Positions 11,135-22,936 are shown, numbered from the stretch's first letter. The stretch: 64,000 nucleotides of DNA from Flaccisagitta enflata (GCA_965153355.1 OZ231127.1:90272001-90336000); one strand, 5' to 3'. Numbers and translations: made by a program. Notes: generated by a model from the sequence alone, not told the origin.

Positions 11135-11938
11135 TAAGTACGTTGCAGACTGATAAAACACGCTTAAATTGAACCTCTGCTTGAAGAGCAAACCACATGC
11201 ATTGTAATAAATTAATGGAGATATACAGCGCTTACACATGAGAAAAAATAAATATTCCGTTTTTACTGATTAAAGGAAAAGTAGTCGGCAATGGGGGGGG
11301 TGGTGTTGGGCAGGGGCAGTGAGAATCTTCATTGATAAGGGGGCAGGAACAGTGAAGGGCTTCATTGTGAAATGATTAAGCGCATTTTATTCGCTTTCAA
11401 ATATCTTGAGAGAACTTTCACTACAATAAGCTTTTTAAGTATGTTCATCAATATTCAATGACTTTATATACTTGTCCTTATAATACTATCTAGAGAGAGA
11501 AAGAATATTATCTTTCTGTATATAGAATTGGTTGACGCGATAAATTATCGGTGGGACCTGAGTTAAGCCATACAGCAGAGGACACTGAGTAAAACGCCTT
11601 TTTTTCTGGTGCTAATACCAAAAGGAATTAAAGACAAAACGATAGAAAAAAATTAAGGATTGTTTGCCGCTGGACTTAAATAGTACTGATTTGTGTGTGC
11701 AATGATGTTAAAAAAAAATATATGTAAAGACTGGTAAAAAACTCGAAAATCAACAATTTTTCTGATAATATACGGAGGCTTTCAACTGTGACTGCATCCT
11801 ATGCCGTAAGGAAGAATGCAAAAAAAAAAGGACAAAACTGTAGATTCGTTGCCCCTATCAGATCGATTGCTAATGAACCAAGTCTGACGCGAATATCCCT
11901 GGGTGCAGGGACGGTAGAAGTGATAACTCCATCTCCGA
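11135..11938 (-). other. 3' flank of the basonuclin gene, no gene seen
   Basis: No coding signal. The first AATAAA on the - strand downstream of the stop at 11939 lies near 11386-11391 and is a possible polyadenylation signal. No second or third zinc-finger pair was found here. Confidence 0.4.
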
Positions 11939-12000
11939 TCATCTTACGAGAATATCCCTTGGTGCAGGGACGGATGAAGCGTTAACCTCATCTCCTTCAC
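11891..12000 (-). repeat. 59-bp direct duplication across the last basonuclin exon end
   Basis: GAATATCCC with TGCAGGGACGG downstream occurs at 11891 and again at 11950, 59 bases apart, with similar flanks. On the - strand both copies read CCTGCACC(A/C)(A/C)GGGATATTC. One copy is in the coding frame up to GTAAGATGA; the other lies beyond the stop. Confidence 0.75.
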
Positions 12001-12314
12001 CTTCCTCAGCGTTGTTGTTGTTGTTGTTGTTGTTGTTGTTCTTTCTCTCAGTCCCAAATTGTCGACCTTCTTTATCTTGCTGTTGTTGTTGTTCCTCGTC
12101 ATCGTCGTTATTGTCATTGTTTATTCTCCTTCTTTTGTCGCTCCCCATAATTTCCTCGTCGTTGTTGTAAATTCGCGAAGGGTCGCGAGAGAAAGCGCCA
12201 ACACCACCTCCAAGGCCAACACCACCGCCAACACCAACACCAACACCGCCACCATCACCACTGGATGGGAAATCAAATTCGTCACCCCGGCGACCCAAAG
12301 AGGGAATTGCGCAT
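11939..12314 (-). CDS. bnc: Basonuclin/disco-like, exon 4 (terminal as read)
   Basis: Follows exon 3 through acceptor TTTATCTCACAG (AG at 12316-12315) and completes a split Arg codon. The peptide begins CAIPSLGRRGDEFDFPS, then a Gly/Val-rich repeat (GVGVGVGGGVGLGGGVG), a basic KRRR patch, an Asp/Asn/Glu-rich stretch, poly-Gln (5), poly-Asn (10) and VPAPRDILVR, then TGA at 11941-11939. A consensus donor, CTC/GTAAGATG, sits at 11948-11941, so the real transcript may splice here in phase 0 towards further exons. Vertebrate basonuclins carry three zinc-finger pairs while Drosophila Disco has one. Only one pair is visible here, so ending at this stop is plausible. No conserved domain is recognised in this exon. 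Confidence 0.55.
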
Positions 12315-12400
12315 CTGTGAGATAAACGGGAAAAAAGAATAAGTTTATTTGTACATTTTTGACAATTGCGCTGTTAGAGAGACATAATTACAATTCCTGA

Positions 12401-12494
<94 letters not shown>

Positions 12495-12576
12495 TGTGTG
12501 TGTGTTTGCGTGTGTGTGTTTGCGTGTGTGTGTTTGCGTGTGTGTGTTTGTGTGTGTGCGTGTGTGTGTGTGTGTT

Positions 12577-12656
<80 letters not shown>

Positions 12657-12762
12657 TGTGTGTGTTGTGATTTTTTTTTTTCATAATTCTTTATTGCTTT
12701 ACTCATTCTTATATCATCTTCGTCTTTGTGTCTCTTTGTGTCTCTTTGTCTCTTCGTCTTAC
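12315..12762 (-). other. Basonuclin intron 3, mostly microsatellite
   Basis: Donor GTAAGACG at 12762. Between it and the acceptor lies an interrupted (GT)n array (12404-12665 on +, AC on the sense strand) with TTTGCG interruptions. No other content. Confidence 0.85.
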
Positions 12763-13872
12763 CTAATCGGGGCCTTGCTCTTTCGTTTGGAAGAACTTCT
12801 GGCTGACTGATTATTAGCGCCGACAATAACTGCCACGGGTGACGTCAGAGGCGCCACCGACGCCGAAGACACCAACGATGAGGATGGTGGTGGCGCCACC
12901 GCGACCGCCGCGGCGGCTGCGTGCTTCTCAGCAGCAGCAGCGACAGAGGCGGCTACGGAGTCTCTCTGCCTAATCGCGGCCAAATGGGCCTCAGCAGCGA
13001 CGGCGGCAGCGGCGGCAGAGACGGATGATGGTGAAGAGGAAGAAGTGGGAGCAGCAGCGGCGGCGGTGGCGGCGGCAGCGGCGATGTGTCGACTGAAAGA
13101 CGACATCGGATGTGAGAATGGATACTTGGAAGAAGCGCCGCTGACGAAATGCGGCAGATGATGAGGTTGAAGAAGAAAGTGCGGCGGTGTAGCGTGTTGT
13201 TGCTGTTGTTGTTGGTTTTGCTGTTGTTGTAATTGTTGTGAAAGTCTATCTTCGTCTTGATTATTGCCTTCTAATTGGATCCCCAAACCTCTTCTGTCTT
13301 CTCTTTGCGGCGGTGTCAATTGTTGTTGTTGTTGTTGTTGCAGTTGTTGTTGTCCTTCATCTTCATTGTCGGATTCGTCAAAATCTGCCATATTGACGCA
13401 AATGTCTCTGACGGGAGATTTGTCTCCTCCATACTGTTGCTCCGGAGATCCTCCAACAGCATCTCCTCCATCACCTCCTCCTCCTCCTCCACTTCCTCTC
13501 ATCATGATCATCATCGCGTCTCCGCCTCCGACTGAAGACGAATCTGATCGCCGTTCACAACTGCCCAGCGGCGAATTATCGCCACTAACGGCTATTCCAC
13601 CAACACCACCACCAACACCACCGCCGCGGGCGGCGGCCGCAGCCGCGCTCCACTCGATCGGCAGCGGCGAAGCGGCAGAGTCGTCCATGTCGTCGTCGCC
13701 GCCGCTGCTGCCGCCGTCGTGATTGCTTCCCGCTCCCAACTGCAGTTCCGCCTGCATGGCCTCCAACTGGGCTTGGCCACCCAAAGCGGGGACAGGTTCC
13801 GGTAATTTCCGTTTGGGATTCTGTTGATGCAGTTTGGGATTGGGATTGGCCGAATGCCGATTCCGACTGCGT
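12763..13872 (-). CDS. bnc: Basonuclin/disco-like, exon 3 (end of zinc finger 2, disordered region)
   Basis: Acceptor TTTTCCAG immediately before 13872. The exon opens in frame with RSRNRHSANPNPKLH, the invariant end of the second C2H2 finger in basonuclin/Disco proteins, so the finger pair is interrupted by a phase-2 intron. The remaining roughly 350 residues are low complexity: a Gly/Asp-rich acidic stretch, VNMADFDESDNEDEG (acidic, possible phosphorylation region), several poly-Gln runs, HATPPHFLLQPHHLPHF, long Ala runs, and a basic KRKSKAPIR end that may be a nuclear localisation signal. The exon ends ATTAG/GTAAG at 12763/12762 in phase 2. Length 1,110 nt fits the phases on both sides. 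Nuclear transcription factor is the family role. Confidence 0.85.
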
Positions 13873-14029
13873 CTGGAAAACAAGGAGAATTAAAGGAAAT
13901 GAATTTCAACGGCCCAGAAACCCAATGTAGTCCAAAGGAGAAAGAGAGAGAAAGAGAGAAAGAGAGGGAAAGAGAATGAGAGAGCAAGAGAGAGAGCAAG
14001 AGAGAGAGAGAGAGAGAGAGAGAGACACT

Positions 14030-14030
<1 letters not shown>

Positions 14031-14110
<80 letters not shown>

Positions 14111-14112
14111 CC
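14031..14112 (-). repeat. (CA)n next to the exon 2 donor
   Basis: About 80 bases of CA on + (GT on the sense strand) beginning nine bases after the exon 2 splice donor. It is followed by CTCTC/GAGAG tracts to 13935. Intron 2 (13873-14120) contains essentially nothing else. Confidence 0.95.
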
Positions 14113-14120
14113 ACACCTAC

Positions 14121-14991
14121 CTGGAACTAAACATCATATTGCATCCATCGACGGTGCATTTGTGCATCTCGCGAAGATGGACGGCGCTAAAGTGAATCTT
14201 GAGAGCGCCTTTGTCGCAAAAAGTTTTAAGACAAGCGGAACACTGAACGCGCTTCTTGCCGGAAGGAGACACGAGAACGCCCTGAGCGCTCAAAGGGTTC
14301 GTTCCCGCGCCACGAGGGGGCTTGATGTTGTTGGAGGAAGATGAGGAAGAGGAGGATCTATCGGCGCCGGACGCGGAGTTGGTCTTTCTGCGTTCACTTC
14401 CGCTTCCGCCTGAAGAATGAGAACGATCTCGAGGAAGATCGCCGTTGTTGAGATGGTGCATGTTGGAGGCGTCGACGACCTGTTTCAACGTCATGGCGCC
14501 GGAAGTGGAAGCGTCTTTTAAGGAGAAATTCAAAGCGCCGCCGACGTGATGAAGATGATGAGGAGCGAGATGAGGAGGAGCGGCGAACGTGTGATGAAGA
14601 GACTCCAATACTCGTTGATGAGGAAGAGAAATTCCACCTCCTCCTCCTCCTCCTCCTAATGGGGATGCGTGAGGTGGAACGAGATGAGGTGGAGGAGGAT
14701 GGAGTGGATTGTTGCTGTTGTTGTTGTTGTTGCTACGAGGATCGTCATCGGAAGGAGATGCGGAAGACTTGGAGGAGGAAGCGCTGAGATCCAGACCGGA
14801 AATAGAGGACGCCACCGACGCCGGCAGTCGAGCGTGCAGAGCAGCGGCGTTGTTGGGGGACATGGACGCTGTATCTAAATGATGCTGCTGCTGTTGTTGT
14901 TGTTGCGCGTGAGAGGCAGCTGCCGCAGCTGCAGCCGCCTGAGCGGCTACGGCCTGAACGCGAGCTTGTGCCGATAAAGTCGCGAATAAAG
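14121..14991 (-). CDS. bnc: Basonuclin/disco-like, exon 2 (first C2H2 zinc-finger pair)
   Basis: Acceptor CCTTTTCCAG ends at 14992; donor TCCAG/GTAGGTG at 14121/14120. The exon enters in phase 1 and leaves in phase 2; 871 nt fits. It encodes an Ala/Gln-rich start (poly-Gln then HH), a His/Pro-rich middle ([12 protein letters not shown]), a Ser-rich stretch, and at the C-terminal end the zinc fingers: [43 protein letters not shown]. Zinc ligands seen are C-x2-C...H-x4-H for finger 1 and C-x4-C for finger 2; the histidines of finger 2 come from exon 3. This block is nearly invariant across basonuclin-1/2 and Disco, whose family role is DNA-binding transcriptional control in epithelial, appendage and neural development. 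Confidence 0.9.
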
Positions 14992-15715
14992 CTGGAAAAG
15001 GAAAATTGAAATCAATATGAAGCTCATGTATAGATCTGTAAGAGCAAAATCAACCATAATGACAGAATATTATAAAAAGTACCTGTTCAAGAAATAAGTA
15101 GAATCCTCAACACAAACAATCATCAGCCACTAAAAAAATCAACAATAGAAAAAAAAAAACATCACCGTAATTGTATATCAGAGATCTATCATTGTTCAAA
15201 AGAGATCTACCTTTGCAATGACAACAACAACCACCCTCCGAAAGATTCAACATTATCAGTTCAATATTCCACGAAAATAATTAAATCTTATAAATGATAT
15301 AACCACAAAACACTCAATAACAAAAACAGCATGTCAACAAATTCATCGCAGCGTAAACATCGATATTGTTTTTCAAGAACAAAAACCCACTCAACAACAG
15401 CAAAACACCATCAACAACAGCATAAGCATCAGCTCAACAGCATCAACATCATCAAAAACAACAGTAACAACAACAACAACCAAACCAGCATCAAAAACGA
15501 AAACAGCAGTCAATTAAATCATCAGTCAATAAACAATCAACTATAACCAGCATAAACAAGAGCTCAACAGCATCAACATCATCAAAGACAACAGTAACAA
15601 CAACAACAACCAAAACAGCATCAAAAACAACAACAGCAGTCAATTAAATCATCAGTCAATAAACAATCAAATATAACCAGCGTCAAAATGCTCAAAGACA
15701 ACAAAACCCACCCAC
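14992..15715 (-). other. Basonuclin intron 1, proximal half
   Basis: No coding signal. 15410-15545 and 15545-15680 are a tandem duplication of about 130 bp rich in CAACAACAG and CATCAACATCATCAAA units, giving an artefactual Asn/Gln/His open frame. Confidence 0.7.
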
Positions 15716-16213
15716 TTGGGTGCTTCACATAGCGAAAGTTGGGAGTATCCTCTCACTCTATAAAGGATTATGAAGATAAAAAATTTTGAAGATGACCATT
15801 TTTTTTTCAAAATTCTCTCATCTTTCATTTTTTTTTTTTTTTGTCTAAAAGTTTTCACAGATTTCCCAGAATTCAGCAAAATCCAGTGTAGTTTTTGTAC
15901 GAAAAAAGGCAATAATTTATTTTAGAATATCATCATATTTATATAAATAAATTGAAATATCAGATTATAAGCTATGAAAAAACTTATGAAGATGCAGATC
16001 AACAATTCTTTAAAGAGTAAAAATTGATAAAAGTTAATTCAAAGAATGTCAGCATAATGTGTTATCCCACTATATTATGCAAATTAGGTCCTCAAAAACA
16101 ATTTTCTAAAAAATAGATGAATGAAAAATAGTAAGGATCCTAAAATTAACCACTCTACATTAGGTAATGAGGGTGAAAAGAAATAACCAACTTTTTCTAT
16201 GTGAAGCACCCAA
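15716..16213. mobile_element. TIR transposon with 9-bp target duplication (copy 1)
   Basis: 498-bp element with ends TTGGGTGCTTCACATAGCGA and (inverted) TTGGGTGCTTCACATAGAAA. It is flanked by CCCACCCAC at 15707-15715 and again at 16214-16222. No transposase, hence non-autonomous. It lies in basonuclin intron 1, 48 bases from the exon 1 donor. The flanking-repeat length is shared with two other copies (36371, 42702). Confidence 0.9.
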
Positions 16214-16261
16214 CCCACCCACTCCAAAATCGCACCAAAACACGGTTCACAAAACTCTCAC

Positions 16262-18392
16262 CAGGTGGAATAGCGTCTCTCCTATAATCGAAAGGAAAGT
16301 GCAGTTTTGGCGTCAACGGCGGTGGTTTGATCACCACGTTGCCACCACCAACACCACCGCCGACTGCCTCGCCATCTTGCACCGCCGAGGATGAAGGAAA
16401 CAGCAACGATCTCGTCGAAGTCGATGAAGGCGACGCGGCTAAAGGCGACGTCGACCGGCCGTTGGAGAGGCTCAACGAGGCCGTCAACCCCGCCGGCAAC
16501 TGCGACGCGGATACGGCTGCTGAGGAGGAAGATGAGGAAGAGCGAGAAGCGGCGGCTACTGCGGCTGCGGCGGCGATGGGAGAAATGGGTTGTTGCGCCG
16601 CGGCTGCTGCAGGTGATGCAAACGACGGCGTTCCAGTTGGTAAGTTATTAAAAATGGACGCCGCTGTCGGGAAATGCCCGGCGACGTTGGCAAGAGATCT
16701 AGGAGAAGCGGCGGAGGCTGCGGCGGCGACGGCGGCGATAGGAGCGGTAATCGAGTGACGTCCAGTGGTGGAACGATCGGAAGAAGAGTGCTGGCTACCG
16801 CTCCGTTGTTGTGGGTTGGCGGTAATGATGGTGGCGCCGACGGGATGATGATGATGATGAGGATCTTCGGATGCAGCGGTAATTACGTCTTTGGCAATTC
16901 TTTCACGTTGTCGAGATTTTCTTCGATCTTCCGCTGTGGATGACGGAGCGGCAGAAGAAGCTACAGCAGCGGCGGCGGCTGAAGCAACAGCAGCGGCGGC
17001 GGCGGAAGATCCTTCTTCCGTCAGTTGCGCGAGAATATCTTTGGCGATGGACCGGGTTTCGCCAAAGCGCAAGAATTGCCGCAAGATTACGCCTTCCTCC
17101 TCGCGCGAGGCGACGCGCCATTTGTCGAGGACGCGCCCTTCTTCGTCGGCGGTGTCTTGAAGGATGTATCCTCGAGCGTAGTCCTCGTAACTCCAACCGA
17201 AGCCGTGCAGCACCTGCAGCACTTCCTCGTGCTTCAACACGCTGAACAGCCGGTCGAGTAAGATCTTGAGACGAATGGGCGTGGCTTGAGTGCCGTAGAG
17301 CATCAAAGAAGCGATGTCGAACACATTTTCTGCGTGAACAATCTCTAAATGAGGAGGAAGAGGAAGAGGATGGGATGAAGGGGAGAGTTGAGAGGACGAA
17401 GAGGAGACCCCAGAGTGTTTGCGATCCAGCCGATCGATAGCGTGAGAGACCCAACCGTGACGACAAGAAACGCAAACGCGAACGCCGCTGCTGGATGAAG
17501 TGGAGGAGCTTTTGCCGGGAACAAACGCCGGACAGCTGCACTCAGCGGCCACGCAGCGCAGCGATCGAGAGTCCGAAGGGGCCACGGCGGCGGCGGTGGC
17601 AGCAGAGGCGGGGAGGAGGAGTGGGGCGGCGGCGGCGGCGGTAGACCCGGCCACAACGGGTGTGGGTGAAAGAGACGAAGAAGAGAGATGCGGTGACAAA
17701 CGAGGGAGTTTGTGTGACGAAGAGGAGGAGGAAGTTGATGGTGGTGGCAATTGCGAGGGTGGTGGTGGAGATGGATTATTGATGAGAATGAGATCTTCGT
17801 CGGAAGATCCTTCAAACGAGGCCATAGTAACGCCGACGACACCGGAAACAACGCCGGAAACGACGCCGTTAGACTCGACGCGATGTTTTAGAGCGATGGT
17901 GGAGGGTGGAGGAGAGACGGATGATAAAGGAGGTTGTAACTGCGGTGGTGGTGGTGGTTGAGGGGAAGGAGATTCATCTTCAGCGGCGTCGTCGGTGTCT
18001 CCGATGATGGCTTGAGGATTGTTGTTGTCCTCCTCCTCTTCATCACCTCCTCCTCCGACTATCAAAGGCGGTTGCGGAGATGCGATTGGAGAACCGTGTG
18101 GAGTCAAGTGTGGCGTCACGTCGGAAGATGATGTTGTTGGCAATTTCGTCGTCGACGACGCGGCCGCCATCGTCGTCGTCATCCTCAATGAGGTCGTCAA
18201 TGAAGTTTTATCGTTTATCGTAATAAATTGTTCTTTTCTTTCTATTTCCTCTTTTACTTCTTCTTTTTCGTAAATAGAAGGAGAAGCGGGTGAAGATGGG
18301 TTAGAAGGAAGACAGACGAAATCGTGGTCGTTGTAGTTATTTTTGTTATTATTCCCGTTCAATGTTGCAGTTGAGTCTAATTTTGTCATCAT
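16262..18392 (-). CDS. bnc: Basonuclin-like, exon 1 with the conserved N-terminal region
   Basis: Start ATG at 18392-18390 (a second ATG follows); an in-frame TAA lies nine codons upstream (18419-18417), so this is the first possible start unless a short 5' coding exon exists. 710 codons plus one base, donor CCTG/GTGAGAG at 16262/16261. Residues 1-270 are Ser/Pro/Glu-rich and disordered. Residues 278-325 carry a Cys cluster ([26 protein letters not shown]). Residues 349-450 are the basonuclin signature: [55 protein letters not shown] and [20 protein letters not shown]. Residues 460-710 are Ala/Ser-rich with a basic [13 protein letters not shown]. The N-terminal signature plus the zinc fingers 1.3 kb downstream make the call firm. 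The long Ala, Ser and Pro runs are unusual in extent. Confidence 0.92.
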
Positions 18393-20470
18393 ATACTCGA
18401 GTCTTGCTTGTAGCGATTAAGGTTATTGAATTCATTCGGGGAGCAGCGGAGGGATATGTAGTCCAGCCTGAGAAGGTGCAAAATGGACATGTTGTACTAG
18501 TAACACGAAACAAATATATCCCCCTTGCTACAAAAGCGAAAAATTGGGAAAAGAAATTCATAAACGCAACAAGAGACAAAAAAAGCAAGGGGTATTTCAC
18601 ATTAGTGACATTACTGTTGTCGCCTTTTTTGTCACTTTTTAATCCATAGCTTTACTCTCTATCACTCAGCCCCACTCTGGAAATTTTTCTTCTGGCTCAT
18701 CTCCTTTTCAAATTTCTCATTACATTAGCATGCATATTGTTGCTCAGAGCCTCAGACCCACCTTCGTTCTTTTTTCCTTCTTCCCCACTTTCCCGATACA
18801 TTTTTGTCCAGAACTTTTTTTTTCTCGTCTACTTTTTCTCACAAAAATATTTTTCACATTTTTCTCTTCTTGCGCTGACGCTAATGATAAAGATGAGTCA
18901 AGGAGCGAAATGACACACGAAAAAAACGTTTTTTTGAGACAGTTTAAACAATACGTAGGAGGATCCAAAGAAAGAAAACATTGTTTAAGACTGAACTAAA
19001 ATAAAACGGATGAAAAAAAAATCTTTAAAAGACAGAGAGCCTTGGTCTTAACGTCGTCGTCTTCTTCTTCTTCTTATTCTTCCCCTCCTCATTCTCATTC
19101 AAACTTGAAAGAGAGAAAATTTGTGTCGCCATCTCTTAAATCACCCAACCTCTCAGGCTCAGTCAAGGCCTGGCCAATCACAGCACCCCCCTTAACTACC
19201 CCCACTGCCTTCCCCCCCCGTCACCCCACCCCTACTCACAAGCTTCTTCCTTCCCCCCCTCTCCTCCATTACCGTAAAATGAAAACATTCTCGAGAGAAA
19301 ACACAAAGAAAAATGTTTTGGAAAAAAGAAAAGACATAAAAAAGAATCATCTTTTGATTTTGGGGATGACGATTTAAACGCGAGATTGGTAACAGCCGGA
19401 CACAAGGCAAAGATCGGACACTATCAACAAAAAGAATTTTCGTGAAGAAATGACAAAAATCAGAGTGTCAGAAAGTCGACAATCTGCCGTACGAATTGAA
19501 ATTGTGTATAATTGTATATTTGTATTTGAAAGAAGTATTCTATGCGCTTCAGTTTTTGTGCTGCATTTAGACAAACATTGATATATTCACGCAAAACAGC
19601 TGGGCCGAGCTTCATATCATTTCAATTCTTTGTCGATTGTTGATTGTTTTCATCCACAGATATCAAAACATATCGCTCAAAATTATTAAGCTTTTATTTG
19701 ATTCAGTCCACAAACGCAAAGAAATTGCGTAACTTTGTCTTTTGTCACATTAAGAGAGAGAGACAAGAGACGTGAATATTTTAGTTTCAAAATTTTAGTG
19801 AGATCGTGAGAGCATTCTAAAACAAAACGAAAAAGAGGCAGGGGTGGGGGGCGGGGGGGGGGGTGTTTTAGGAATATGTCCAAGGATGAGTGACGATAGA
19901 GGGAGAACCAGAGACGACGACAGAACGAAAAAAAAAAAGAAAGAAAGAAACAAACAGAAAAAAAAAGATCCGAAAAAGAGAGAGAGAATTAAGGCTCTTG
20001 AAAGTAAATAAATGTCGTTATCTTCGAGCTGTGACAGAATTTTTGGATGGAAGGATGGGTGGATTTTAAGATTTAAGAAAAACTCTCTTTCTCCGCGTCA
20101 TGTCATTCCTCAACTCACGCAGAATATCATCTTACAGAATTCTAAAAACACCCTCTTTAGAAAGACGAAAGAAAAAAACAGATAATGTAAGAGGGATAGA
20201 ATAAGGTGATGTAATGTACAGACAAATTGAAAGGAATAAAGTCTGTAAAAAGTCTGTCGAAAAAGACTGAATGATTATCAATACAACCTTGTGCATCCGA
20301 AGTGTCAACGATGAAGGGCAGTAAAGAACAGTGCAGTGAGATACGGAGGCCAAGACGAAAGGACAGAGACACAAGGACAGAGACACAATGACAGAGACAC
20401 AAGGGTACAAGACACGCGGACTGAGGGACAGATTGAAAACCATACTGGAGAGAGTGGAAAAGCAAGTAAA
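18393..20470. other. Upstream of basonuclin, no gene seen
   Basis: Presumed 5' flank of the - strand basonuclin gene. No convincing TATA or initiator pattern can be assigned by eye. Small A- and C-rich runs at 19200-19260 and 19840-19862. No open frame with recognisable content. Confidence 0.4.
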
Positions 20471-20476
20471 GGTGAG

Positions 20477-20477
<1 letters not shown>

Positions 20478-20534
<57 letters not shown>

Positions 20535-20640
20535 GAGTGAGAGAGCGAGAGAGACAGACAGACAGACAGAAAGAAAGAGAGAGAGAGTGAGAGAGCGAGA
20601 GAGACAGACAGACAGACAGAAAGAGAGAGACAGAGTCACA
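20478..20640. repeat. (GA)n / (GACA)n compound microsatellite
   Basis: GA run (20478-20520) followed by two copies of a unit with (GACA)n and AGAAAGAGAGAGAGTGAGAG. Confidence 0.9.
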
Positions 20641-20799
20641 GAGATAGACAGAAACAGACACAGACACAGAAAAAATATAGAGGCTGTGTCACAGAGAGGG
20701 GAGCGTAGCCCGACGTTTTTCGTCTCCAAACTTAAGAACACATCTCCGTTGACGGGGTAAAGTCCACAAACCGAAGGAAACAGACTCAAGGTGCCGAAA

Positions 20800-20880
20800 A
20801 ACAAGTGACGCGGGGTCACAATAACGTAACGGACGGGTGGGCAGAGGTAGACAATCCCTATCCACATCCCTCACAGACGA
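20800..20880 (-). mobile_element. Fragment of hairpin/box element (box end only)
   Basis: ACAAGTGACGCGGGGTCACA and TAACGGACGGGTGGGCAG match the box-end variant seen at 28250 and 53885. The hairpin end is missing or lies at the fragment 21775-21840. Confidence 0.45.
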
Positions 20881-20935
20881 CCATGACTGTGGCATCTAAC
20901 ATGCGCATTTTGGACATTTTGAATGGTTGTCTGTA

Positions 20936-21503
20936 ACAACTGTGCAATAATTATTGCAACAACATAACATTTATCAATTTTTCTCCCCTTGAGCTATGCT
21001 GTATACACATATTTGATCAGGTTTGGTTATTCTTATGAAAATACTAGCTATAACAAGACAGAAAATGAATTTTCAATCCCTTTTAGAAGACGCAAGTTAG
21101 ATTTATTTAACACAACTGAAAGGTGATTGTGTTCAGAATGTCAATTTTTGGGTTACTCTTACACCAAGATTTGACCATTTTGCTTATGAAATTTGACTTG
21201 AAATCCATGAGATTATCAAACTACTGCTTAAGATCTAACCAGTAGCGCAATCCGCATGATTTTGTCTATGTTCAATCAAATTTAAGAGTCTGTTTTCTGG
21301 TAATTTTGCAGTGCCAAGAGAGTTAGATGTTTTCACTGATTTTTTTATATTTTGGCTTTGTTTTAACTAAAAGGAATGTTATTCATGAGCAAAATGAAGC
21401 ATTTTTCGAGTACTAACTGATTGTGAAAACCAAATTTCTTCATTTCTTTTCATTAAGGTTTGACTATCTTATGAAGTTGTTGCAATAATTCTTGCACAGG
21501 TGT
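20936..21503. mobile_element. Tc1/mariner-like MITE
   Basis: Ends ACAACTGTGCAATAATTATT and, inverted, ACACCTGTGCAAGAATTATT, continuing GCAACAAC on both sides, about 36 bp of terminal inverted repeat. Flanked by TA at 20934-20935 and 21504-21505. 568 bp, no transposase frame. Confidence 0.75.
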
Positions 21504-21579
21504 TAGGATTTTGTTATTTCCAAATCCTCCGCCAGAGCGAAGCTTTAATTCCGAGTGTTGTCAGGCCGTAATACATGAA

Positions 21580-21690
21580 ACAGAGCCAACCCTTAGCCCT
21601 AACACTAATCCTGTCCCTAACCCTAATTTTAAAATTATCCCCAACCCCAACCCTAACCCTAAACCCACCCCTAACCCTAATTTAAAAACC
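21580..21690. repeat. Degenerate interstitial telomere-like repeat
   Basis: Repeated CCCTAA units (CCCTAACCCTAA and variants CCCCAACCCCAACCC, CCCTAATTT) over about 110 bases, matching the common animal telomere unit TTAGGG. Confidence 0.7.
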
Positions 21691-22057
21691 CGCTTAAAAA
21701 GTCTTGAAAACAAAAGACTTCAGACAACCATTCATTTATACCCGTATGTTCACTACTCGATCATCACGAACCAATGGATGGACCGACGGACAAACGGACA
21801 AAGCCTCTCATAGATTTGCATGCACGCGTCTTAAAAACTTTATTTTTAGAACTTGAATGTTTTGAATGTCATAAAACTGAGTGACGATTTGAATGCCAAT
21901 TGGCAATTCCGAAGTTCAGATGAAAACGATGACATTGAAATCAAGAAAATCCCAGTTGTGACAAAAAAGAACGATCTTTTATTCATTTTGTGAAGAAAAA
22001 AAAATCAATGACGATACAAGCAACGTTGTTGTTTGTCGAAAACGAGAAATCGAGAAT

Positions 22058-22690
22058 GCTTCAGATCACTGCTTTCTGACAGAGGATTTGTGACAAGAAT
22101 GATATCACTCCGGGTTTTTATGCATTTTTGTGTAGGTCATGGGCATACAAATCAAGAACAATCCAGTTGAAAATCATCCCTAGAGCGCATTTTGAAAAAA
22201 AGTCAAAAATTTATAATTTTAAGCTTCATTTTGCACAAAGAATTTTTCAATTTGGTCTGACTCTTTTTTTAACAGCATATTGTTGATCCCGATGAAATTC
22301 CCTTTAATTTGATAGGTCGCACTATATGGTTTTGATGAGAAATTAAATTTTCACATTTTACGCCACCGCTGTAATTTTTGTAACGGTGGCTTAAAAAATG
22401 AAAATGTTAATTCTTATCAAAACCATATAGTGCGACCTATCAAATGAAAGGGAATTAGATCAGGATTGTCAATCTGCTGTCAAAAAATTAGTCAGACCAA
22501 CTTGCAAAGTTATCCATGTATAATGAAGCTTAAGATTATAGATTTTTGATTTTTTTTCAAAATGCGCTCTAGGGATGATTTTCCAATGAATAGTTCTTGA
22601 TTTGTATGCCTATAACCTACACAAAAATGCAGAAAAACCCGGAGTGATATCATTCTTGTCACAAATCTTCTCTCAGAAAGCAGTGAGATC
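22058..22690. mobile_element. Foldback element, about 310-bp arms
   Basis: The two halves are near-perfect reverse complements: CACTGCTTTCTGA near 22066 pairs with TCAGAAAGCAGTG at about 22673. The centre near 22375 is GCCACCG..AATTTTTG..CGGTGGC. Phrases GATAGGTCGCACTATATGG and CCATATAGTGCGACCTATC flank the centre. No coding capacity. Related foldbacks are at 40385 and 55990. Confidence 0.9.
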
Positions 22691-22734
22691 TGATACATTT
22701 TATGACAGGAAGAACGGATGAATCAACTGAAAGG

Positions 22735-22774
22735 AAAGAAAGAAAGAAAAAAAGAAAGAAAGAAAAAAAGAAAA

Positions 22775-22813
<39 letters not shown>

Positions 22814-22936
22814 CAAAAATAAAAGCAAGAGAAAAGATGAAGCAAAAGAAAAGCAGAAAAGATGATAAGGCGGAATAAAAAGGAAAGGGGATGGAAAGAA
22901 CTGATAGAAGGAAGCAAGAATGAAAGAAAGAAAGAC

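Noticed and set aside
16327-17961. Several + strand frames over basonuclin exon 1
   Set aside because: Antisense shadows of a stop-poor, Ser/Ala-rich coding exon.
18349-18649. Frames on both strands next to the basonuclin start
   Set aside because: No recognisable domain; overlap the start exon and its flank, with no splice or homology support.
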